The translations under genes and the position numbers were made by a program. DNA of 64,000 nt, taken from contig JAOUDZ010000013.1 of the NCBI GenBank assembly GCA_029858965.1, forward strand, positions 1 through 64,000. The letters are read 5' to 3'. Shown here piece by piece: positions 26,950 to 37,404 of the stretch (position 1 is its first letter; each line of letters starts with the position of its first letter). This stretch comes from Cyclobacteriaceae bacterium (GTDB taxonomy: Bacteria; Bacteroidota; Bacteroidia; Cytophagales; Cyclobacteriaceae). Below the pieces are notes generated by a model, which had not been told where the DNA came from, did no database searches, and saw only the letters and a program-made list of their open reading frames with translations.

Positions 26950-27672
26950 TTACAAACTCATCAAATCCTTGAACTTAGCAGCCTGCCTTCGGCTAACCTC
27001 AACTTTGTCTCCTCCCCGAAGTTTCACCATCAGGCCTCCGTTAAACCAGGGCTCTATTCCTTCAACCCAGCTGAGGTTGACGATATGTTTTCTGCTGGCA
27101 CGGAAGAAAGCCCGTTCATCTAACTTCTCGTCCAGGGCATTTAGTGATTTATGAATCATTGGCCTGTTGTTATCAAAGTAAACTTTGATATAGTTCCCGT
27201 CCGATTCGAATAGCCGTACATTGGTGAGCGTAACAAACCAGCAGCGGTCACCGTCTTTAACAAATACCTGGTCCTGAAGGCCAAGCTTTTTTTCCGGACC
27301 GCGAATGGCGGCGAGCTTAGCGCGTTCTTTGTCGGCGAGCTTTGAAACCGCTTCCGCCAGTCGTTCAGGCTGGATTGGCTTTAATAAATAATCCAACGCA
27401 TTTACTTCAAATGCTTTTAAGGCAAATTCGTCATAGGCGGTGGTAAAAATTACCAGTGGAATTGCGTCAAGCTCCTCCAATAACTCAAATCCGGTTTTTC
27501 CCGGCATTTGGATATCTAAAAATAATAGATCAGGGTTCAGATCATTTATTAATTGAGTTGCTTCCTCTGCGTTCATCGCTTCTCCTACCACTTCTATGCT
27601 GGGATGTTCTTCCAATAACTTGATCAGTTCTTTGCGGGCTAGGCGTTCATCATCTACGATTAATGCTCTCAT
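26950..27672 (-). CDS. LytTR-family response regulator
   Basis: ORF; ALIVDDERLARKEL...DLLFLDIQMPGKTGFELLEEL and LytTR C-terminus (FESDGNYIKVYF...FFRASRKHIVNLSWVEGI). Confidence 0.92.
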   Translation of the reverse strand: MRALIVDDERLARKELIKLLEEHPSIEVVGEAMNAEEATQLINDLNPDLLFLDIQMPGKTGFELLEELDAIPLVIFTTAYDEFALKAFEVNALDYLLKPIQPERLAEAVSKLADKERAKLAAIRGPEKKLGLQDQVFVKDGDRCWFVTLTNVRLFESDGNYIKVYFDNNRPMIHKSLNALDEKLDERAFFRASRKHIVNLSWVEGIEPWFNGGLMVKLRGGDKVEVSRRQAAKFKDLMSL

Positions 27673-28708
27673 GGCTGTTGTTTTGTGGAATTACTAGTTC
27701 GGTAAGTACAAAATTATTGTTTTCATTCACAATCTTAAAAGAAGCATCATCGCCGTAAATAAGTTTCAGTCGCTGTACGGTATTTTTTAACCCCAGTCCC
27801 GACTGGCTTCTTTTTACCCCATTTACCATATGACCACTGTTCCGGATATGAATTCTCAATTGATGGTTGACGACGTCTGTTTTCAGCTGAATGATACCCC
27901 CCTGTGTCAGTTTTGATATACCATGTTTAATGCCATTCTCAACCAACGTCTGGATCATCAAGGGCGGTACCAGGAATTGTTGAGAATCAGGATGGATATC
28001 AAATTCTGTTTTCAGACGTTCTTCAAAGCGGATACTCTCCAGACCAAGATAATCTTTCACAATTTTTAATTCGTCTTCAAATTTTGTTAGTCCTTTCTTT
28101 TCTGTTGCCAATGAATTTCTCAGAATATTTGAAAGCTGGTTGATTGCTTGCTTTGATTTCTTTGGGTTTTCGTCCACCAATGCGCGGATACTATTCAATG
28201 CGTTGAAGATAAAGTGTGGATTGAGTTGTGATTTCAAATTATTCAGCTCGATTCCAATCATGGAAGCTTCATACTTTAGCGACTTGTTGTAGCGATCAAA
28301 GTAATGGTGGGTAAAGTAGAATACAGTCCACAGGAAAAAGAGAATAAAGTAAAAGGAAGATTGTCCAAGAATTTGCTGAATATCAAAAGCCGTGCTGGGA
28401 TTGAACAGCCTGCCCAACATTAGGTTTACCGGGATGCGAAGAAAATAGACCATTAACCCCATCGAGAATACAGCAACGAAAACTCTGGGTATTAATTTGT
28501 GCATCGGAAGGTAAAGCCACTTCCAACGAATAAGGATGATTCTAAATCCGTGCGTGGCAATCAAACACAAAAATGCTTCGACCAGAAGGAATATGATACG
28601 CTTTGGGGTTATGCCATCGGAAGCCATGTAGCTGGTTGCAATTTGCACGAGTGCATATAGTAGCCAGCCTCCGATCTGTAATGCAACATATATTGCGTGC
28701 CTGTTCAC
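27650..28708 (-). CDS. LytS-type sensor histidine kinase (His_kinase domain)
   Basis: ORF; multiple TM segments; LKSQLNPHFIFNALNSIRALV and LVENGIKHGI. Confidence 0.92.
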   Translation of the reverse strand: MNRHAIYVALQIGGWLLYALVQIATSYMASDGITPKRIIFLLVEAFLCLIATHGFRIILIRWKWLYLPMHKLIPRVFVAVFSMGLMVYFLRIPVNLMLGRLFNPSTAFDIQQILGQSSFYFILFFLWTVFYFTHHYFDRYNKSLKYEASMIGIELNNLKSQLNPHFIFNALNSIRALVDENPKKSKQAINQLSNILRNSLATEKKGLTKFEDELKIVKDYLGLESIRFEERLKTEFDIHPDSQQFLVPPLMIQTLVENGIKHGISKLTQGGIIQLKTDVVNHQLRIHIRNSGHMVNGVKRSQSGLGLKNTVQRLKLIYGDDASFKIVNENNNFVLTELVIPQNNSHESINRR

Positions 28709-28770
28709 CTTGTCTTTTCTATATTAACTTTGGATGCCGGGTTTGTGTCGGAGATCTTTTAGTTGGATTG

Positions 28771-29019
28771 CTACAGGAACCTAAATTGAAGGAGGTACAG
28801 AAACAAAACGCCTGCCGTAATGATAAGTCCCCATGTGATGATCACCAGGATCTTCTTATGGCTGGTAAACTTCGGTTCTGTAGCCAATGTATTAAAAATA
28901 AAGGCAGCTCCAGCCACTATATAAAGGGAAGCTTCAAGAGAATTCTTCTTGACAAGTTGATAAATCCCTACAGCAAGGAAAATGATTCCGAAGAAATATT
29001 GTCGTGTATGTGCATTCAT
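28771..29019 (-). CDS. Small membrane protein
   Basis: ORF of 82 aa with three hydrophobic segments. Confidence 0.55.
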   Translation of the reverse strand: MNAHTRQYFFGIIFLAVGIYQLVKKNSLEASLYIVAGAAFIFNTLATEPKFTSHKKILVIITWGLIITAGVLFLYLLQFRFL

Positions 29020-29097
29020 GTGGCAGTTTCTGGATGCAAGCTACTTTCTTCCTCGCTAAAATTGTAGTTCAAATGCGATTTTCTCGGAGAGAATAGG

Positions 29098-31944
29098 TTA
29101 CCGTAATTCTTGCTTCAAAAAACGACCCGTATAGCTCGCTGGATTTCTTGAAACTTCCTCGGGGGTACCAATTGCGATAATCCTTCCTCCTTTTTCTCCA
29201 CCTTCCGGCCCCAGGTCAACAATATAATCTGCCGATTTGATTACATCCATATTATGTTCAATTACCAAAACCGTGTTGCCTTTGCTGACCAGTCTCTGAA
29301 GAACATCTAACAAGTGCGCAATGTCCTGAAAGTGAAGTCCGGTAGTGGGCTCATCGAGAATGTAAAACGTTTTTCCGGTATCTCGCTTCGAAAGTTCAGT
29401 GGCGAGTTTAACGCGTTGTGCTTCTCCGCCCGAAAGGGTTGTGGCATGCTGGCCCAGAGAGATATACCCCAGTCCAACCTCGCTTAAGGTTTGGATTTTA
29501 CGCAGGATCTTGGGTTGATTTTCGAAAAAAGAAACCGCCTCCTCCACGGTCATGTCGAGAACATCGCTAATGGATTTCCCCTTGAAACGAACCTCCAATG
29601 TTTCCCGGTTGTACCGTTTCCCTTTGCACGTTTCACAGGGAACATGGACATCTGGAAGGAACTCCATTTCAATTAACCGCAATCCGGCGCCTTCACATGT
29701 TTCACAACGCCCACCTTTAACGTTGAAAGAGAATCGACCGGTTTTATAGCCCCTGATTTTAGATTCCGGTAGTTGTGCAAACAAGTCCCGGATGTCAGTG
29801 AAAACGCCCGTATACGTGGCGGGATTAGAACGTGGGGTTCTCCCGATTGGCGATTGATCAACCTCAATGACCTTATCGATATGATCTAGTCCCTCCACTT
29901 TTTTGAAGGGTAAGGGTTCTGTTCGGGACCTGTAGAAATGCCTGTTCAGAATAGGGAAAAGTGTGTCGTGTATAAGTGTGGACTTTCCGCTTCCTGAAAC
30001 GCCGGTAATGCAGGTAAGCACGCCCAATGGAATTTCAAAGTCAACATTTTTCAGGTTGTTGCCACTGGCCTTCGTCAGGCGCATTTTTGTGCCGTTTCCA
30101 GTCCTTCTTTTTTCCGAAAAGCGTATCTTGATTTCACCATTGAGGTATTTTGATGTTGTACTGTTTCCTTTTCGAAAGGTTTCAGGGTCGCCCTCAGCGA
30201 CAACATGGCCTCCATGGCGGCCAGCACCCGGTCCGATATCTAGAATGTAATCCGAGGCAAGCATCATCTCTTTGTCGTGCTCTACCACAATGACAGAATT
30301 CCCCAAGTCGCGCAAATCTTTTAGGGCCTTGATAAGTTTTACGTTGTCCCGCGCATGGAGTCCAATGCTGGGCTCATCAAGAATATAGAGTACGCCAACG
30401 AGTTGCGTTCCTATTTGCGTAGCCAGACGGATGCGCTGTGATTCGCCACCACTCAATGTTCGAATGGGGCGATTGAGATTCAAATAATCAAGACCTACGT
30501 CCAATAAGAAACCGATTCGTTTTCTAATTTCTTTTAATACTTCAGCGGCGATCAGCCGCTGTTTTTCATTGAGCCTGTTCTCCAATCCTTCAAACCATTT
30601 CTGCAATGAGGTGATGTCCAGTACTGCTAACTCGGCAATATTCTTATTGTCGAGTTTGAAATGGAGGGACTCTTTTTTTAACCGTGCGCCATTGCAAGCC
30701 GGGCAAATGCTGGAGATTGTAAAATCCTCAACCCACTTTTTGATGGCTTCTGATCCCTCCTCCCGCTGTTTTTCAAGAAAGCTGATTATTCCTTCAAATT
30801 TGGTATTCCATTCAGTGCCTGGGTATTTGACGGAGGGCACGGCAACAGGCTCATCATCTCCATAGAGCAGCACGTTGATGACGTCCTTTGGAATATCCCT
30901 AATCCGGGTACCCAGCGTTAGTTTATGCCGTTTCAGTATTGCCTGAATCTTTTTGAAAATCCATATATCGCGATACTCCCCCAGGGGTAAGATTCCGCCG
31001 CGGCTTATGCTCAGTGCTTTGTCGGGTATGACTGATGCCTCTGTAATCTCTTCGATTTGCCCTAATCCATTGCAGGCGGGGCAGGCGCCGTATGGCGAAT
31101 TGAATGAAAATGTATTAGGTGCCGGCTCTTCGTAGGACAACCCTGTCTTTGGGTCCATCAGAAACTTTGAAAAATGATGAATTTTCCCATTTTCCTCCAT
31201 CACCATCATCACCCCTTTGCCTTCCTTTAGGGATTTACTAATGGACTGTCCGATGCGCACACGGTCTTTGTGATCTACAACGATACGGTCCATAATGATT
31301 TCAATATCGTGAATCTTGTATCGGTCAACCTGCATTTTAGCAGTGATATCCTTGATTTCGCCGTCAATACGAACTTTTGTATATCCCGATTTTCGGATTT
31401 GCTGAAAGAGTTCGCGGTAATGACCTTTCCTTCCCTTAACTACGGGCGACAGCACAATGAGCCTTTTGGCTTTGAAATGCTGAAGCAACGTATCTAGTAT
31501 TTGATCCTCAGATTGCCGAACCATTCTATCACCGGATTGATACGAAAAGGCTTCACCGGCACGCGCGTATAACAGGCGCATGAAATCATAGATTTCGGTA
31601 ACGGTGCCAACCGTCGACCTGGGGTTACGCGAAGTAGTTTTTTGCTCAATTGATATTACAGGACTAAGTCCATTTATCTTATCTACGTCAGGCCTTTCGA
31701 GATTGCCCATAAAGCTACGCGCATAGGCAGAGAAACTCTCCATATACCTGCGCTGGCCTTCGGCGTATATTGTGTCAAATGCAAGCGAGGATTTCCCACT
31801 GCCGCTAATGCCTGTAATAACAATGAGTTTATTGCGGGGAAAGCTTACGTTGATATTCTTGAGATTATGTTCTCGCGCACCAATAATTTCGATGATGTCG
31901 CGTCCGGTTGTGTCGACTAATATTTTTGCTGTTGCTTTGGTCAT
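29098..31944 (-). CDS. uvrA: Excinuclease ABC subunit A
   Basis: ORF of 948 aa; two ABC modules (GISGSGKSSLAFDT, GVSGSGKSTLIHDT), two CxxC zinc motifs, LSGGESQRIRLATQIG and LSGGEAQRVKLA signatures. Confidence 0.97.
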   Translation of the reverse strand: MTKATAKILVDTTGRDIIEIIGAREHNLKNINVSFPRNKLIVITGISGSGKSSLAFDTIYAEGQRRYMESFSAYARSFMGNLERPDVDKINGLSPVISIEQKTTSRNPRSTVGTVTEIYDFMRLLYARAGEAFSYQSGDRMVRQSEDQILDTLLQHFKAKRLIVLSPVVKGRKGHYRELFQQIRKSGYTKVRIDGEIKDITAKMQVDRYKIHDIEIIMDRIVVDHKDRVRIGQSISKSLKEGKGVMMVMEENGKIHHFSKFLMDPKTGLSYEEPAPNTFSFNSPYGACPACNGLGQIEEITEASVIPDKALSISRGGILPLGEYRDIWIFKKIQAILKRHKLTLGTRIRDIPKDVINVLLYGDDEPVAVPSVKYPGTEWNTKFEGIISFLEKQREEGSEAIKKWVEDFTISSICPACNGARLKKESLHFKLDNKNIAELAVLDITSLQKWFEGLENRLNEKQRLIAAEVLKEIRKRIGFLLDVGLDYLNLNRPIRTLSGGESQRIRLATQIGTQLVGVLYILDEPSIGLHARDNVKLIKALKDLRDLGNSVIVVEHDKEMMLASDYILDIGPGAGRHGGHVVAEGDPETFRKGNSTTSKYLNGEIKIRFSEKRRTGNGTKMRLTKASGNNLKNVDFEIPLGVLTCITGVSGSGKSTLIHDTLFPILNRHFYRSRTEPLPFKKVEGLDHIDKVIEVDQSPIGRTPRSNPATYTGVFTDIRDLFAQLPESKIRGYKTGRFSFNVKGGRCETCEGAGLRLIEMEFLPDVHVPCETCKGKRYNRETLEVRFKGKSISDVLDMTVEEAVSFFENQPKILRKIQTLSEVGLGYISLGQHATTLSGGEAQRVKLATELSKRDTGKTFYILDEPTTGLHFQDIAHLLDVLQRLVSKGNTVLVIEHNMDVIKSADYIVDLGPEGGEKGGRIIAIGTPEEVSRNPASYTGRFLKQELR

Positions 31945-32044
31945 GTATGGATAATCATGAAGAATACAAAAATGTTCGGCTTATTGTTGCAGTAAAACAA
32001 GAAATATTACTGAAATTATTTCTTGTAACAGAATCGGGTGGACG

Positions 32045-32917
32045 CTAAGGCATTTCTTTTCCTTGTGCAACCTTTAACATCTCAAACCAATCCTGAACTT
32101 CCAGGTGTATCTCTATTGCCTTCGCGCTTTCAGCAATGCGGTCAGGGTTTGTGGTTCCAATTACAGGAAAAATAGAAGATGGATGCTTTAGCAACCATGC
32201 CAGCGCGAGCTGCGCTTCTGTAGCCCCGTACGCCTGCGATTTGGAAAATATCTTCTGCTGGTCATGGCTCAGTAATTTTCCGCCGCCCAGGGGCGACCAT
32301 GCCATGGGAGAAACTTTGTGCTTCATCAACACATCAAGGCTCCCGTCAAAAAGTGCCAGGCTATTCAAAACGGAGATTTCGAGTTGATTGGCAACTAAGG
32401 GAAATGGCAAATAATGCTGCAGCATTTCGAATTGCGTGGCCGTAAAATTAGACACGCCAAAATGACGAACTTTTCCGGTTTTTTTTAAGGCGACAAAGGC
32501 TTCGGCAACTTCGTTTGGATTGAGCAAGGGGTCTGGTCGATGAATTAACAGCAGGTCAATATTGTCGGTACCTAACTTGGTCAGTGAATTATCCACTGAC
32601 CAAAGTATATGTTCCTTTGAGGTATCATAATGCTTTACCCAACTTTTCGGACGCTTTGCAGAAGGGAATTTGATACCGCACTTTGTTACGAGTTCCATCT
32701 TTAGTCTTAATGAAGGATTTTTCTTAAGCACATTTCCGAATATCTCTTCGATACTATGATCACCATAGATGTCTGCATGGTCAAATGTGGTTATGCCAAC
32801 CTCAAGGGATTTCTGAATTAGTTGCGATACCCTTGATTCTGCAATATCCCATCGCCATGCTCCGGCGATAATACGTGAAAATTCAGGGCCATTTTTGTGC
32901 GGTGCCAGGCGTTCCAT
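32045..32917 (-). CDS. Aldo/keto reductase
   Basis: ORF; FDHADIYGDHSIEEIFG, DNIDLLLIHRPDPL, VRHFGVSNFTATQFEML. Confidence 0.92.
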   Translation of the reverse strand: MERLAPHKNGPEFSRIIAGAWRWDIAESRVSQLIQKSLEVGITTFDHADIYGDHSIEEIFGNVLKKNPSLRLKMELVTKCGIKFPSAKRPKSWVKHYDTSKEHILWSVDNSLTKLGTDNIDLLLIHRPDPLLNPNEVAEAFVALKKTGKVRHFGVSNFTATQFEMLQHYLPFPLVANQLEISVLNSLALFDGSLDVLMKHKVSPMAWSPLGGGKLLSHDQQKIFSKSQAYGATEAQLALAWLLKHPSSIFPVIGTTNPDRIAESAKAIEIHLEVQDWFEMLKVAQGKEMP

Positions 32918-32948
32918 TTCTTATAACTTTGGAAATATTGTTTTCAGA

Positions 32949-33710
32949 CTATGCGTTTAACCAACGTGTTGTTATGTCTGCAAATTCTTGTGGTTTTTCA
33001 GCCTGCACCCAGTGGCCGGTTTCCATCGTTTCCAACTGTGCTAACGGAAAAACCCGAGTTATTCGATTCCAGTCGGTATCAGTAATATAGTTTGACCGCG
33101 CACCCCGTATGAAAAGTGCAGGCTTCTCAAAGTTACCATCGACCTGTAAGTCCAGGCCGATGTTGTTCAACTTTTCGCTGATAACTGCTAAATTAATTTT
33201 CCAGACAAATCTGCCATCTGATTTTCGTTGGAGGTTCTTAAGTAGGAATTGGCGGGTGTCAATTTCTTCAATATATTTTGAAAGGATGCTATCTGCTTCA
33301 TTTCGTGATGTTATGGTGTTGATTGGTATTGCCTTCAGTCCCTCTACAATAGAATAATGCTCCAGATCGTAAGCGCGAGGAGAAATGTCAACGACGACTA
33401 ATTTCTTCACTTTTGTTGGATTACTGATTGCAAAGTTCATCGCGGTTTTCCCTCCCATCGAATGGCCAAGGATGAAAGCATCAAAAATCTTGTGATCGTC
33501 AAAAAATTCGCACAGGTCATCCACCATTGACATATAGTCGAACACTTCACTGTGTGGTGAAAGACCATGATTGCGTTGATCCACAGTATAAACTTTAAAC
33601 GTAGTTGAAAAAAGTTTGGCTTGGGTAAGCCAATTATCGGATGAACCAAACAAGCCATGGAGGATGATAAGCGGTTGGCCTTGACCATATTCCCGAAAAA
33701 ATAATTTCAT
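32949..33710 (-). CDS. Alpha/beta fold hydrolase (YbfF-like esterase)
   Basis: ORF; ILHGLFGSSDNW, LGHSMGGKTAM nucleophile elbow, METGHWVQAEKPQEF. Confidence 0.9.
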   Translation of the reverse strand: MKLFFREYGQGQPLIILHGLFGSSDNWLTQAKLFSTTFKVYTVDQRNHGLSPHSEVFDYMSMVDDLCEFFDDHKIFDAFILGHSMGGKTAMNFAISNPTKVKKLVVVDISPRAYDLEHYSIVEGLKAIPINTITSRNEADSILSKYIEEIDTRQFLLKNLQRKSDGRFVWKINLAVISEKLNNIGLDLQVDGNFEKPALFIRGARSNYITDTDWNRITRVFPLAQLETMETGHWVQAEKPQEFADITTRWLNA

Positions 33711-33788
33711 GGGCCAAAAATAGAATTAAGTAGTCAGAAGTCAGAATTTAGAATGCGAGCGGTATATTTGAAGGTTTTAATCTTTGCA

Positions 33789-35021
33789 ATGGTACTAACA
33801 AGCGGAATATACACGATTCAGGGCCTTAGCGCTGCAGCTTTAGCAGAACAATTTGGAACGCCCCTTTACGTTTATGACGGCGAAAAGATTGCCAATCAGA
33901 TAAAAAGCCTGAAAATGGCTTTCTCAGAGGCTGACGTAAAAGTGAAGTATGCGGCGAAAGCGCTTACAAATCTTTCAATTTTGAAATTGATTCGCAAGCA
34001 TGGAGCAGGAATCGAAGTGGTATCTCTTGAAGAGGCCAATATTGCCAGGAAAGCAGGCTTTACGTCATCGGAGATAGTTTTTACGCCTAGCGGAGTGGAC
34101 TTTAGTGAAATAGCCACAGGTGTATCCCTGGGGTTGGCAATCAACATCGATAACCTTTCGGCACTTCAGAAATTTGGAGAAAAATACAGGGGTACCTACC
34201 CATGCGGTATCCGTATAAATCCTCACATCATGGCCGGGGGGAACTATAAAATTTCCACCGGGCACAGTAATTCCAAGTTTGGAATCTCTATTTTCCAGCT
34301 TCCGCAAATCAGGGAACTGGTGGATAAGTACACCATGCAGGTTCGTGGCCTGCACGTGCATACGGGCTCGGAAATTACAGAGACGGATATTTTTTTGAAA
34401 ATGGCTGAAATACTCTTTAGCGTAGCTGGTGATTTTCAGGATTTGAAGTACATCGACTTTGGCAGCGGTTTCAAAGTTGCCTACAAGGAAGGCGACATGG
34501 TGACTAATGTTTATGATGTGGGTCTGAAGCTTTCCAAGATATTCAATGACTTCTGCCAGCAGTATGGCAGGAAACTTGAACTCTGGATTGAGCCTGGCAA
34601 ATACGTAGTAAGTGAATCGGGAACACTCTTGGTCCAGGCGAACGTTGTGAAGGCTACGCCAACGGTAACATTTGTAGGTGTGAATTCTGGCTTGAATCAC
34701 TTATTGCGGCCCATGATGTATGATGCATACCATCATATCGTTAATATCTCCAACCCATCAGGACCGCTAAAAATGTATACTGTAGTGGGATACATATGTG
34801 AAACGGATACATTTGGGGCCGATCGCAAACTCAATGAAGTACGAGAAGGCGATATCCTGGCCATAAAAAATGCTGGAGCCTATGGGTTCTCAATGGCATC
34901 AAACTACAATTCAAGGTTACGTCCTTCGGAGGTCTTGATTATTAACGGCGAAGCGAAACTTATTCGGGAACGCGAGACGCTTGAAGATCTGCTGAGAAGA
35001 CAGATTGAAGTTGATGTATAA
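33789..35021 (+). CDS. lysA: Diaminopimelate decarboxylase
   Basis: ORF; YVYDGEKI, VKYAAKALTN, GLHVHTGSEI, WIEPGKYVVSESG, ICETDTFGADRKL; ATG at 33789 preferred. Confidence 0.92.
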   Translation: MVLTSGIYTIQGLSAAALAEQFGTPLYVYDGEKIANQIKSLKMAFSEADVKVKYAAKALTNLSILKLIRKHGAGIEVVSLEEANIARKAGFTSSEIVFTPSGVDFSEIATGVSLGLAINIDNLSALQKFGEKYRGTYPCGIRINPHIMAGGNYKISTGHSNSKFGISIFQLPQIRELVDKYTMQVRGLHVHTGSEITETDIFLKMAEILFSVAGDFQDLKYIDFGSGFKVAYKEGDMVTNVYDVGLKLSKIFNDFCQQYGRKLELWIEPGKYVVSESGTLLVQANVVKATPTVTFVGVNSGLNHLLRPMMYDAYHHIVNISNPSGPLKMYTVVGYICETDTFGADRKLNEVREGDILAIKNAGAYGFSMASNYNSRLRPSEVLIINGEAKLIRERETLEDLLRRQIEVDV

Positions 35022-35106
35022 TATCTCTTGGGAGTGCTACCTTTCTATACATCGCGTCAACTTTTTGACGAGTCATTATGTTACTTTAGCACCGAAATAT
35101 CAAAGG

Positions 35107-37179
35107 ATGCTTAGACAATTTATCTTTTCTGCTGTAATCGTGTTAGGTGGTTCAATCGCTCGGGCGCAGGTGATTCAACCCGCTAAACTCATAGCTGTAA
35201 CACCATCAAAAACCCTAACCGTCGGTGAGGAAATTGAGTTGGTTTTCAAGGCAACGGTGGATAAGAACTGGTATATCTATTCTGTAGGTTTCGATGCAGA
35301 ATGTGGCCCGATACCGATGTCGATAACGTTGGACGAGAATGGCAGTTTTGAGACTGTTGGCGAGGTCGTTGCGGTGAACGATGTGGAGAAACACGACAAA
35401 ATCTTCGATTGCGATGTTAGGATTTTTGAGGGTGCAGGAGAATTTAGGCAGAAGATTAAGATACGCTCTGCAGATTTGAAACTTAGTGGGACATATGAAG
35501 GTCAGGTATGTTCTGAAGTGGAAGGAAAATGCGTTTTGTTTGAGGGTGATGTTTCATTTGGAAACATAGTGGTTGGAGGGAATAAAAAAGCAATAGCAGA
35601 AAACAAGAATGTAGCATCGATACAACCGGCTGGAACCATGGATACTGTCCCGAAAGTTTCAACCAGTGTGGAGCCATTTCAATATGGGAAGAATCAGGGC
35701 CCAATTCTTGACCCATCGCTGATTCATGAGGATTCGGGTCAAAAATCCTGGTGGGGATTTTTTCTTTTGTCATTCTTAGCGGGGCTTGCTGCTTTGCTAA
35801 CGCCATGCGTTTTTCCGATGATCCCCATGACGGTAAGTTTTTTTACCGGTCAGGGAAGATCAAAATCGCAAGCATTACTGTATGGGATTTCAATAATTCT
35901 AATTTATACAGTCGCGGGGGCTGCTTTAGCACCGCTAATGGGCCCTGAGACGGCAAATCATCTCTCCACCGAATGGGTGCCTAATCTGATATTCTTTCTT
36001 GTGTTCGTGGTCTTTGGGCTTTCGTTCCTTGGGTTGTTTGAAATTACCATACCAGGAAGATTTATTAATAAGGTAGATCAGCAGGCAGAGCGTGGCGGAT
36101 TAGTTGGAATATTTTTTATGGCGTTCACCCTCGTGCTCGTTTCATTCTCCTGTACCGGACCTTTGGTAGGGAGCATTCTGGTTTCCTCGGCAGGGGGGGA
36201 ATTCTTAAAACCTGTAGTGGGAATGTTTGGCTTTTCTCTTGCCTTTGCTATTCCATTCACAATGTTTGCCTTTTTTCCAGGATGGCTGAGTTCTCTCCCA
36301 AAATCAGGCGGGTGGTTGAATTCGGTTAAAGTAGTGCTTGGGTTTCTTGAATTGGCATTGGCTTTTAAATTCTTAAGTATAGCTGATCAGGCGTTCCACT
36401 GGGGAATCCTTGATCGTGAAATCAATATTGCAATCTGGATTGTTATCGTAATGTTGATTGGCCTTTATCTGATGAGGGCATTCCGACTTCCTGGAGACTC
36501 AAGTAAGGATTCCAGTGATGGGCATCTTAGCGTACCGCGATTAGTGCTTGCAATAATTGCTTTTTCGTTTGTAGTTTATCTTGTCCCCGGCATGTGGGGG
36601 GCCCCCTTAAAGGCACTTGCCGGATATCTGCCGCCCATGAATACGCATGATTTTGACTTGGTAGGGATGAGCCGTAAAAGTGAGGCTAATGAAATTTGTG
36701 ATGAGCCAAAGTATGCGGATTTTCTTCATCTGCCTCACGGGCTTCAGGGATATTTTGACTATGACCAGGCACTTTCTTGTGCGCGCCAGCAAAACAAACC
36801 ACTTTTTATTGATTTTACAGGTCATGGTTGTACAAATTGTCGCGAAATGGAAGCTGTGGTGTGGTCAGATGCGGAAGTGCTGAAAAGGTTGCAACACGAT
36901 TTCGTTATTGTCGCCTTGTACGTAGACGACAAGACTGAACGGCCAGAGGACCAATGGTATACTTCCACCTATGACCATAAAGTGAAAAAGACAATCGGAA
37001 AGCAAAATGCAGATCTACAGATTACAAGGCTGAACAACAACGCTCAACCATTTTATGTGCTCTTGGGGAAAGATGAAAAAGTTCTTGTCTCACCCTATGG
37101 ATACAATCGAAGTGTGGAGGATTTTGTCAAATTCCTTGATGGGGCAAAACAGAAATTCACTGAAATGAACACGAATTAG
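35107..37179 (+). CDS. DsbD-like thiol:disulfide interchange protein
   Basis: ORF; DsbD-N domain, TM core LTPCVFPMIPMTV...SCTGPLVG, C-terminal thioredoxin GHGCTNCREME; ATG at 35107 preferred. Confidence 0.92.
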   Translation: MLRQFIFSAVIVLGGSIARAQVIQPAKLIAVTPSKTLTVGEEIELVFKATVDKNWYIYSVGFDAECGPIPMSITLDENGSFETVGEVVAVNDVEKHDKIFDCDVRIFEGAGEFRQKIKIRSADLKLSGTYEGQVCSEVEGKCVLFEGDVSFGNIVVGGNKKAIAENKNVASIQPAGTMDTVPKVSTSVEPFQYGKNQGPILDPSLIHEDSGQKSWWGFFLLSFLAGLAALLTPCVFPMIPMTVSFFTGQGRSKSQALLYGISIILIYTVAGAALAPLMGPETANHLSTEWVPNLIFFLVFVVFGLSFLGLFEITIPGRFINKVDQQAERGGLVGIFFMAFTLVLVSFSCTGPLVGSILVSSAGGEFLKPVVGMFGFSLAFAIPFTMFAFFPGWLSSLPKSGGWLNSVKVVLGFLELALAFKFLSIADQAFHWGILDREINIAIWIVIVMLIGLYLMRAFRLPGDSSKDSSDGHLSVPRLVLAIIAFSFVVYLVPGMWGAPLKALAGYLPPMNTHDFDLVGMSRKSEANEICDEPKYADFLHLPHGLQGYFDYDQALSCARQQNKPLFIDFTGHGCTNCREMEAVVWSDAEVLKRLQHDFVIVALYVDDKTERPEDQWYTSTYDHKVKKTIGKQNADLQITRLNNNAQPFYVLLGKDEKVLVSPYGYNRSVEDFVKFLDGAKQKFTEMNTN

Positions 37180-37404
37180 CATTATCGGGGGGACATAAGG
37201 CGCAGGCAAGGGCGTCAGGGAGTAATTTAAGTAATATTTTATCACCAGGTACCTTAAGTCCTCATTTTGAGGCTTTTGAAATCAAGAACTATCCCCTATA
37301 TTTGATTTTATTGCGGTTTAGTATTTGGCGTTGGCCTCGATTTTTTAAACTTTATAAATTTACCGCTTATTTTTTAATTGCCCCTGGGCTTAACTTTGGT
37401 CGAA